Source: Massariosphaeria phaeospora
Lineage: Eukaryota > Ascomycota > Dothideomycetes > Pleosporales
Length of the DNA: 64,000 nt
Assembly: GCA_011032825.1 (NCBI GenBank)
Contig: JAADJZ010000024.1
Coordinates: 248,001-312,000 of the forward strand
Reading direction: 5' to 3'
Part shown: positions 21,478 through 29,753 of the stretch, piece by piece
How positions within the stretch are numbered: position 1 is the first letter of the stretch
Layout of the letters: each line of letters starts with the position of its first letter
Notes under the pieces: model-generated
What the model saw: the letters and a program-made list of their open reading frames with translations, nothing else
Told to the model about the DNA's origin: nothing
Databases searched by the model: none
Translations under genes and position numbers: made by a program

Positions 21478-21895
21478 GTGGAATGGTGGTGTTCGCCGAG
21501 AATGTTCTAGTCGCGAGAACAATAGTAAGGAGTACAATACTAAGGGCGCTCGCCACATGGCCAAACACCCAACTCCCCACTACCGAGCCCTCATCACACC
21601 CGCACTCTTCTTTATACCGAACCCTGCAACTCTTGCGCTCCCCTTTGAAGTCTCTCGGACCAATTCTATTTTCAAAGAACCCCATCGTGGAATGGTGGTG
21701 TTCGCCGAGAATGTTCTAGTCGCGAGAACAATAGTAAGGAGTACAATACTAAGGGCGCTCGCCACATGGCCAAACACCCAACTCCCCACTACCGAGCCCT
21801 CATCACACCCGCACTCTTCTTTATACCGAACCCTGCAACTCTTGCGCTCCCCTTTGAAGTCTCTCGGACCAATTCTATTTCAAAAGAACTCCGTC
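21478..21895. repeat. 209-bp tandem duplication upstream of the four-repeat gene
   Basis: Two head-to-tail copies, 21478-21686 and 21687-21895, are offset by exactly 209 bases. They look identical over roughly the first 187 bases and differ at a few positions near the end. Each copy holds a GGACCAATTC sequence (CCAAT box on the plus strand) close to its 3' end. The second copy stops about 25 bases before the TATA-like box at 21921 and about 140 bases before the start of the small gene at 22038, so the duplicated block is the upstream promoter region. Near-identity points to a recent event. Confidence 0.9.
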
Positions 21896-21920
21896 ACCAT
21901 GAGTGGGCCTCCCTCGAAGC

Positions 21921-21928
21921 ATAAATAG
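21921..21928 (+). promoter_or_regulatory. TATA-like box of the four-repeat gene
   Basis: ATAAATAG lies 117 bases upstream of the ATG at 22038, followed by a pyrimidine-rich leader and an A-rich stretch just before the ATG (CAATCGAGATG). This layout is typical of strongly expressed small fungal genes. The role is inferred. Confidence 0.45.
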
Positions 21929-22037
21929 CCCCTCGAATCCCGTCCTTGAAGGTTTTTCTTCCACCCATTCGAACTCACGATCATTTACATACATACCTTA
22001 CTACCACCCCACTCTTTACCAACCCAAATCAATCGAG

Positions 22038-22193
22038 ATGGCCGGACCAATGGGCGGACACACTTGCGTCGTTCAGCGCGGGCCTGTGGGTGGCCATACC
22101 TGCACCGTCCAGCGCGGCCCCATGGGCGGACACACCTGCACCGTTCAGCGTGGGCCCGTGGGCGGTCACACCTGCGTCGTGCAGCGCCAATAG
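22038..22193 (+). CDS. 51-residue protein of four GPxGGHTCxVQR repeats
   Basis: After Met-Ala, the protein is four 12-residue units of the form GP(M/V)GGHTC(V/T)VQR, closed by a single Gln and a stop. Every unit has one His and one Cys in the fixed order H-T-C. The units differ at many silent third positions (GGC GGA, GGT GGC, GGC GGT; CAC/CAT; CAG CGC/CAG CGT) but hardly at the protein level, which argues strongly that it is translated and under selection. There is no signal peptide, membrane helix or dibasic processing site. I know of no named family. His-Thr-Cys repeats could bind metal or form disulfides, but that is conjecture. The start codon follows a TATA-like box and leader, and the upstream region is tandemly duplicated. 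Confidence 0.8.
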   Translation: MAGPMGGHTCVVQRGPVGGHTCTVQRGPMGGHTCTVQRGPVGGHTCVVQRQ

Positions 22194-22980
22194 AAGCGTG
22201 AATGACTTCCAGTGGCGCGATGGCTAGACGGGCTGCGGAATAACGACACACGGTTCTGGCAGTACTTTTCACTTCTTTCGGTGGGAATTTTACTTCTCTT
22301 CAACGACATGAATGACGGTTTCTGAATATATGAGGGTTCACGGGTCGGTCTGACTCTGGTGTTTCCCTCACGCGTTTTCTATCGCACATCCATCCATCCA
22401 TCGGTCAACAGCGACTATCATCGTCATCATCGTCTCGACACCACCACGTTACCAGCCTTCTCGACGACAAGCAACCTCCATGCGTTTCTTTCAACAAGCA
22501 ACACCGCTGGTTCTTGGGACTCACACGGCGGGACACACACGATACGATACGATTTGATTAGACATTACCTTTACGTTGATGGCTGCATGGATTGTCGATA
22601 GAAAAATGCTCTTTTTGTACTTACACATTTCTCACACGATAACGATAACAACAACATAACACCATGCCCGCTTTTTTTACCGGGTTTCTCGACACAAGGT
22701 TCTGAATGGAAGACTTGGATTCTTATTCTGCTTGGCTAGCTGGAAGGAGGCGGCTACTGTTGGGGAGGGTTAATTTACTTATCATTATATATTGATTACG
22801 GATTGGTTTTGAGCTTTATGTTTTGTGTGTGGAGGAGTGTGATGCTGTGATTGGTTATGTTTAACGTGTCGGTTTGCTGACAGTGATATGTTTGGAGATT
22901 TGGAGATGTGATGATGTTTGTACACAGTGCGCACGACGTTGCCCGCTTTGTTTGTCCTTACTATTGTCCCGCTAATCCTA
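22194..22980. other. intergenic, 3' flank of the four-repeat gene
   Basis: Low-complexity, pyrimidine- then T/G-rich DNA with no supported gene. The first few hundred bases are probably the 3' UTR of the small gene. Confidence 0.4.
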
Positions 22981-23410
22981 TAACGTCGATCCCTGCGTGC
23001 CGAGACACCCTGCGTGCCGAGACGCGCCAGACACTCCCTAACATAACAAACTCAACAACAGGTTAGAAGAATAGATATTCTCGGAATAGTAGCCTTGAGT
23101 TATGGAGTCTATTCTCTCCTAATCTTCTGTAGAAGTAACTTCTGCTTACCGTGCAATACGATGAATTGGTATAAGCGTCACGCAACCGCCTCGCTTCAGC
23201 TAGCAGTAGGTGCGTTAAGGGCTCATGTATCTTTTCAAAAATTCGTCAATCTACAGCTTGTTATATTATTATCCTATTCCGAGATTTCTGCTCGTGTTCA
23301 AGACGCTCGCGCGCTTCTGCGCTGGTTCTGACTGCGCCTGCTGGAATTGATAGACGAGAACGATCCGAGCATCCGGCTTCAACTAGCTTAGCTGTAATTT
23401 ATCAGCGCCG
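22981..23410 (+). repeat. dispersed non-coding repeat, copy A
   Basis: Begins TAACGTCGATCCCTGCGTGC and shares with copy B (28931) and, inverted, copy C (near 37246) a common order of blocks: a GAGACACCCTGCGT core, ATAGATATTCTCGG, CTTACCGTGCAATACG, ATAAGCGTC, CAGCTTGTTAT and a TCC(G)AG..GCG block. The copies are diverged and hold no long frame, so this looks like an old, decayed transposon or a non-autonomous element. It sits just downstream of the DUF6601-like gene on the outer side of the NLR island. The far end is approximate. Confidence 0.65.
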
Positions 23411-23592
23411 CACGGCGTTTGCATCATGATTCATGTTAGGCTAGCTGAACTCCAGACTCGGTCGAAGCATGACTCGAACGCCTCAATCGGCCAGCGGACT
23501 TTCTTTGTATGGCAGACTGGCTGACTACCTAACTTACCTATATTACGTGTCATAAGAACTCCCACAGATAAATAATTATATATTGACTATAA

Positions 23593-24696
23593 CTATGCTT
23601 GATTACCACGATTCGCATTGACGCTAATCTTCCCTCGATGCTTAAAGCCCCACGACAACTGCCAGACAAGTACACCTGCGGGGATGACAAACAATAGTAT
23701 CCAGACTAAACCCGAAAGTAGCAACATCATGACTGAGAATATCCAGAATGCCCGTCTCATTGCTGCAAGTGAAGAAGCACCTATGCCGCTAAAGCCTAAC
23801 CCTTCTTCAGGAACTGAGACTAAGACTTGCATAGCTGATAAAACTAAGGACAAGCTAGCAAAGCCAAATATAAATGGCGCTATCGCTCGCTCAACATACA
23901 TGCCTGTTGACCAAAATGGAAGCTCATAGAACCATAATGTTGTAGCAGACGAAGGACGGAATAGGCGAACCGCCCAATCCAATCTCGAAAGACGAAGCTG
24001 GCCGTAGTGATATCGATTCGCGACCTCCTCGTCCTCAATATGTCGAAAAGATGCGATGAACTTAGACCACTCCTCCCACGTAAAGTCGGTTGGAAAGAGG
24101 TGGAATTCGCACGCGAGGACGAAGTCTACGTGATGACGCACAAGTAAGGCGTACGATCGCATGAAACCTAGTGCAACCTTTCGGTCATATGTTGGCTGGG
24201 AAGAGCGTTGTTGTGACACAGAGCTACCCGCGGGTGGAATAATCTCCTCAGCCGGGTTTGGAAGATAGGTCGTCCAGAAGTCGAAGTTGAGCAGACACAG
24301 TGGCATAGGCTTGATATATATTTTGTTGCGGTGCCAAACCAGATGCAGACGAATATCCTCCGCTGCGACGATCTCCCTCGTCTTCACTCTTTGTTTGTTC
24401 AGCGGGTCAACATTTTTGCCAGACTTTCGGGCAACAAGCCAAAGGTGGTTGTAAAGCTCGTCGAGAAGAGTTGTGTCAAGCTGTGAGCTCAGAAAGTCGC
24501 ATACGCTGGCCTCTCTGAGGTCTATGCCGGGTTCGCCAGGGATGTGGTCGATGGACGTATTCGAGTCATCTTGCGGTGGAGAAGGTGCCCGTCCGTCGGC
24601 GCTTGCTGCGGAGTATAAGCGCTGCTTTGCGAGTGCACTTGGTCTAGGGAAGAGAGACGAGAGAGGATGCCGGCTAGCTATGGATGGTTTCGACAT
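23593..24696 (-). CDS. DUF6601-like membrane protein, NLR partner copy 1
   Basis: A single exon of 367 residues. The first 70 residues are basic and disordered. The conserved core starts near residue 70 (LDELYNHLWLVARKSGK) and includes REIVAAEDIRLHLVWHRNKI, YIKPMPLCLLNFDFW, LGFMRSYALLVRHHVDF, the YHYGQLRLSRLDW block and RLFRP. The C-terminal third has two or three membrane spans (FIFGFASLSLVLSAMQVLV; FWIFSVMMLLLSGLVWILL running into VIPAGVLVWQL). The core matches the fungal family I recall as DUF6601, whose function is unknown. It is divergent from the NLR at 25027 with a 330-base gap, and a homologous pair lies in mirror orientation at 35.1 kb, which suggests that the two proteins work together. 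Confidence 0.8.
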   Translation of the reverse strand: MSKPSIASRHPLSSLFPRPSALAKQRLYSAASADGRAPSPPQDDSNTSIDHIPGEPGIDLREASVCDFLSSQLDTTLLDELYNHLWLVARKSGKNVDPLNKQRVKTREIVAAEDIRLHLVWHRNKIYIKPMPLCLLNFDFWTTYLPNPAEEIIPPAGSSVSQQRSSQPTYDRKVALGFMRSYALLVRHHVDFVLACEFHLFPTDFTWEEWSKFIASFRHIEDEEVANRYHYGQLRLSRLDWAVRLFRPSSATTLWFYELPFWSTGMYVERAIAPFIFGFASLSLVLSAMQVLVSVPEEGLGFSGIGASSLAAMRRAFWIFSVMMLLLSGLVWILLFVIPAGVLVWQLSWGFKHRGKISVNANRGNQA

Positions 24697-25026
24697 TTAA
24701 AAGCTCTAAGAATAGATGTGTGTGTAGCCGTTGAGAACAAGAGTTGAGAACAAAGAACGGGTGTGTTTCTGAACAGTTTTTCAGCGTCAGCCGCCACAGC
24801 GTCAGCGGCGACCCTCAGCCGCAGCTGGCCTCAGCCTCGCGCCTAGACGACACGTTGCTTCATCACTGCACGCGCTGTATGCTACTCTCTCTTTACTCTG
24901 CTACCTGCACTACATCTCTGCGACTTGACTAAGTTCTCGTTAAGCTTGAAAATCACATAATCAACAAGCGCCCGCTCCCCACCAGACCCGCTTCCCCGCT
25001 CCGACTAAGCCGCACAGACGCTAGCC
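24697..25026. promoter_or_regulatory. divergent promoter region of NLR pair 1
   Basis: Exactly 330 bases separate the DUF6601-like start (-) from the NLR start (+). It contains repeated CAGCGTCAG / CCTCAGCC-like words at 24780-24840 and a pyrimidine-rich run toward the NLR. The second pair has a gap of the same length. One region driving both genes would allow joint expression. Confidence 0.5.
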
Positions 25027-28000
25027 ATGGCAATATACGCAACAACCACGCTGTGCCTGTGCACCGGCGTCGCACTAGCTGTGCTCTACAACTGGAGTAC
25101 AAAGGGGATCCCGTCGCGACTGCGAGCGGGAGAGGCGCCTCAGAGCGCGTCTGGCTTCGTCAGAGCTGACATGTTCAGCGTGCTCGACAAACCCGCACGT
25201 GCTTACGGGATTGAGCAAGTCCACGCAGCTTATGGGCTCGGAACACACTAACTAGCATCTAGCATTATCTTCGTACACGGCCTCGGCTCAAACCCTGACA
25301 CGACGTGGGGATCTAGAGACAGCAACTGGGTCAACGACTTCCTCCCCCAGGATATTCCTGCAGCCTTCCAGAAGGAGATCCGAGTCTTCTTTTATAATTA
25401 CGACTCATACTGGAAGAGAGATGCTTTGCAGACACGCCTGTGGAGGCTCGGAAGGAGCCTGCTCGATGGCATGTGCTCGCAGATTCGGAGCACAGAGGAG
25501 GTTGGTGCGCGTGCTGCACCTGGCTAGAGCAGATCGCTGACGCTTGTGCTTAGGAGCAGACGCGCAGTCTTATCTTTGTCGGCCACAGCTATGGGGGCCT
25601 TGTTATTAAGCGGGTAGGGCAAATCTTGGCTGCGCAAAGAACGTCTCATTCCACCCTTGCACGACGCTTACTAATACATGTACAACAACGACTGACTACA
25701 GCAGGCAATCATCCTAGCTAACCAGGACCCAGCCTTTACTCATGTTGCTGAACACACGAGAGGCATTGTTTTCTTAGGCACGCCGCACCGAGGATCGAGC
25801 TTCAGCTGGTGGGGCAGCCTAGCCGCACGAGCGCTGGGGCCACTCAGATCAAACCCGTCGCTTCTGCAAGAAGTCGAGTATGACGCGCTCCCTCTTCTTG
25901 AATTGCAGGATGAGTTCGAAAGAGTAAGGAGCGATAAGTTTCAAGTAGTCAACTTCTTTGAGCAGCGCAAGACGCGACTTGTCAAAGTGTGGCTCTTCCA
26001 GTGGGAAAAATTTGTAAGCAAGCTACCAGCAGCTAGAGAGGCAGATGCTAATGTATACGCAGTGCGTTCGGGAGCAGTCAGCGACTTACAGCCGCGTCGA
26101 GAATATTGGCCTTTCTGTCGACCACTACGGCCTTAACAAGTTCCAATCGAAGGATGATAATTATCACAGCATTCTTAGGAAGATTCTTAGCTTGATTGAG
26201 CCTATTGCAGCGCAGAAGCAGCGCCGGCTCTACTCAGTCCCTATCAACACGGTCGATACATATACGGAGCGGCCGAAGCTGTCTGCTGCAGTCGCTAAAG
26301 GTCTGCGCGTGCGCCACGAGAAGGCCAGCGTTCCGTATGCGCTTGCCATCCACGGGCTTGGCGGCACGGGCAAGACGCAGCTGGCGATGAAGTATGTTGA
26401 AGATCACAAAGACGAGTACAGCCCAATCCTCTGGATCGATGCCAAGGACAAGGATTCTGTGCTATCAAGCTACGAGCGATGCGCGCGTGAGCTGCAGCTC
26501 GAGATTGATGATAGACAGCCGCCAAACACTAGCCTTGTGAACTCACCAACCGTGCAAGCAGTGCTCCGATGGCTCGAGGACCGGAAGAGGATAGACGACG
26601 CCTGGCTGGTGTTCGTCGACAATGCCGATGATCTTACTTGGGGAATCAAGGAAGTGCTCCCAAAAGGACATCGAGGAAGTATTATCATCACTAGTCAGGA
26701 CAACAAAGCTCGAAGGCTAGTAGATGGAGGCTGCGAAGCAGTGTGCGTGGACGCGATGGAGCCGTTAGAAGCACGAAGGCTTCTTCTTCAAAAAATTGAG
26801 TTAGACGAAGCTTCGGTGTCAGATCACGTCAAGCACGACTGTGACAGAGTGGCAGGGCAGCTCGGGCACTTGGCTCTTGCTCTTGACCTCGCCGGAGCTT
26901 ACATTCTTGAGGATGACACCGGCCCAACACGAGCTTTACCACGATATCTGCAAAGGTTGGCTCACCACAAAGAAAGTGTACTGAGGGACGAAGACTCTCG
27001 TGGGATCGCGCGGAGCGAGAAAACAGTATGGACGGTGTGGAACATGACGCTTGAGAGGATCGATGCTTTGGAGAAGCTCGAGAATCTCGAGAATCCTCAC
27101 CTAGGTCTACCAGCACGTTTACTGCTTGCTTTCCTCGCTCGATTCAGAGGCACAGTTATACAGGACGAGCTGTTTCGGCTGGCGAGCGCTGCGGTGCTAG
27201 AGACCCGTCACGCGCTGTACGATGGGGCGGAGCTACCGAGCTGGCTTAGTGATGCCCTTACACTTACAGGAACGAACGAATGGGACGACTACTTTTATGA
27301 ACAGACTCGAAATCGACTCGTTCGGTTCAGCCTCTTGCAACGCACTAGGGGCGAGTGGCCAGGGGTGTCGATGCACGGGCTGGTTCAATGGCGAGCAACA
27401 AAGTACGAGGCGGAGCAGCCGTGGGAGAAGTGTTATCTCATAACAGTACTGGCAGCATGTGCACAACTGTCTAAAGAGACAGCTAGACCTCACTTCCGAA
27501 GAGAACTTGTCGCGCAGCTTCCTAGCATGGAAACGAAGTACCTAAGTGACCTAGGGATAAAGGACAAGGACAAAGGCTTTGCGTGGCATACAGTCAGCAC
27601 GGTGTACTTCTATGAGGGACGGTCAAAAGAGGCTGAAGAGCTGGACGTGCAAGTGATGGAGACGAGCTTGAGGGTGCTTGGCAAGGAGCATCCCTCTACG
27701 CTAACCAGCATAGCCAACCTAGCGTCGACGTTTTGGAATCAAGGGCGGTGGAAGGAGGCTGAAGAGCTAGACGTGCAAGTGATGGAGACGAGAAAGAGGG
27801 TGCTTGGCAAGGAGCATCCCTCTACGCTGACCAGCATGGCCAACCTAGCGTCAACGTACAGGAATCAAGGGCGGTGGAAGGAGGCTGAAGAGCTGGAGGT
27901 GCAAGTGATGGAGACGAGGAAGAGAGTGCTTGGGGAGGAGCATCCTTCCACACTGAGCAGCACAGCTAACCTAGCGTTAACGTACAGGGATCAAGGCCAA

Positions 28001-28897
28001 TGGGAGGAGGCCGAAGCGCTGTTTGTGCAAACAATGGAGATAAGAAAGAGGGTGCTTGGGGAGGAGCACCCTTCTACGCTGACCAGCATGGCCAACCTGG
28101 CGTCGACGTACAGGAATCAAGGGCGGTGGAAGGAGGCTGAAGAGCTGGACGTGCAAGTGATGGAGACAAGAAAGAGTGTGCTTGGCAAGGAGCATCCCGA
28201 CACGCTGACCAGCATGGCCAACCTAGCGTCGACGTTTTGGAATCAAGGGCGGTGGAAGGAGGCTGAAGAGCTAGACGTGCAAGTGATGGAGACGAGCTTG
28301 AGGGTGCTTGGCAAGGAGCATCCCTCTACGCTAACCAGCATAGCCAACCTAGCGTCGACGTTTTGGAATCAAGGGCGGTGGAAGGAGGCTGAAGAGCTGG
28401 AGGTGCAAGTGATGGAGACGAGCTCGAGGGTGCTTGGCAAGGAGCATCCCGACACGCTGACCAGCATGGCCAACCTAGCGTCAACGTACAGGAATCAAGG
28501 GCGGTGGAAGGAGGCTGAAGAGCTGGACGTGCAAGTGATGGAGACGAGCTTGAGGGTGCTTGGCAAGGAGCATCCCTCTACGCTAACCAGCATAGCCAAC
28601 CTAGCGTCGACGTTTTGGAATCAAGGGCGGTGGAAGGAGGCTGAAGAGCTAGACGTGCAAGTGATGGAGACGAGAAAGAGGGTGCTTGGCAAGGAACATC
28701 CCGACACGCTGGCCAGCATGAACAATCTCGCCTTTACTTTGAGAGACCGAAGCCGAAACCAAGAAGCCCTCTCTTTACTAGAAACATGCTTTCAGCTGTG
28801 CAAAAATATCCTTGGCGAACAACATCCGCACACAAAATCGGTACACGGCACATTAGGTAAATGGCGGGCAGAGAATAATAGCAAGATAAATCTATAA
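25027..28897 (+). CDS. NLR 1: membrane helix, alpha/beta hydrolase, NB-ARC, TPR
   Basis: Five exons (25027-25214, 25263-25500, 25554-25613, 25705-26013, 26063-28897) give 1209 residues. Order of domains: an N-terminal hydrophobic helix (residues 5-22); an alpha/beta hydrolase of the SERAC1/DUF676 type, residues about 60-260 (VHGLGSNPDTTWG, nucleophile elbow FVGHSYGG, FLGTPHRGSS); NB-ARC with P-loop GLGGTGKTQ near 363 and Walker B WLVFVDNADD near 448; then eight intact 42-residue kinesin-light-chain-like TPRs (about 780-1190). Intron 1 is a GC-AG intron (GCAAGT..CTAG); the homologous intron of NLR 2 has GT. Such STAND proteins act in fungal nonself recognition, opening or oligomerising on ligand binding to trigger the N-terminal effector. 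The ligand is unknown. Confidence 0.88.
27620..28740 (+). repeat. 126-bp TPR-coding tandem repeats of NLR 1
   Basis: About eight consecutive 126-base units code for LGxEHPxTLTSMANLAST-type TPRs. Blocks such as NQGRWKEAEELDVQVMET recur with almost no DNA change, even at silent sites, and units alternate between two versions (FWNQGRW and YRNQGRW). This pattern means recent expansion or conversion of units rather than old duplication. Unit 3 (YRDQGQWEEAEALFVQ) is the most different and is matched by a unit in NLR 2. Confidence 0.9.
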
Positions 28898-28930
28898 TGT
28901 CGTCTTAACGTTAGTCTGTAGTATACAAAG

Positions 28931-29355
28931 TAACGTCCGTCCCTCCGTAGCGGGACACCCTGCGTAACGGGACGCTACAGAGACTCTCCAACATAACAAA
29001 TTCAACAACAGGCTAGAATTATAGATATTCTCGGAATAGTGGCCCTAAGCTATAACGCTTATTCTCTCTTAACTTCTTTTAAAAATTCATTTGGCTTACC
29101 GTGCAATACGGCAATTTGCTATAAGCGTCGCGCAGCTGCCTTGCTTTAGCTAGCAGTAGATGCGTCGCAAGCTCATGCACCTCATTAAAAATCCTTTAAC
29201 GTACAGCTTGTTATACCACCATCCTATCCCGAGCGCTGCGCATGAGCTTGAGAGGTAGTCGTGCGGATGTGCTAAATGCAAGACCGCCCGCCAGACGTGC
29301 CACAGAGGGAGAACCCGCAATCTCAGCTTAAAGCAGGTTAGCGGTAATCTATCGC
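28931..29355 (+). repeat. dispersed non-coding repeat, copy B
   Basis: Begins TAACGTCCGTCCCTCCGTAG and carries the same ordered blocks as copy A, in the same orientation (CGGGACACCCTGCGTAACGG, ATAGATATTCTCGGAATAGT, GGCTTACCGTGCAATACGGC, CTAGCAGTAGATGCGTC, TACAGCTTGTTATACC). It lies between the two convergent NLR genes at the centre of the mirrored island. No coding capacity. The right boundary is approximate. Confidence 0.65.
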
Positions 29356-29753
29356 TGCTGACGCTACTTCGTACGTCTGTGGCCGTGTGGCTGAGTAGCT
29401 GTGCGACGCTTTTGCCAAGTGCTTTAGGACGCCCGAACACTGGCTCGGATTGGGAGCAGGACGAGGTTTGAAGGCCCTGGTGTAATTTTAGCTCATGTTC
29501 ACAAACACACCCAGCAACGAAAGCCTAACCACCTTCTAATACAGCCATCGTGCAACTTCGAGATCATAGCAAGGTCATGGCGAGAGCAGGTCAGCCATCC
29601 TCTCGGTGGCGGTGGCAACTCAAAGTACTGCTCACGTACTCTGCATCTCATGATGTTTAGTAAGCGAACTACTGCGCACACGCTATGCTATCTTGGTAAT
29701 ATGTTAGCTTGCTACTTTACCGCTGTCGCGATCTGCTCTTACGACGGAGTGCT
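29356..29753. other. spacer downstream of both NLR genes
   Basis: No gene or clear repeat. It is bounded by the decayed repeat and the stop of NLR 2. Confidence 0.4.

Noticed and set aside
21900..21929. Nine-codon ATG..TAG frame overlapping the TATA-like box of the four-repeat gene
   Set aside because: Could be an upstream frame if transcription starts further up, but the TATA-like box and short leader make this unlikely.
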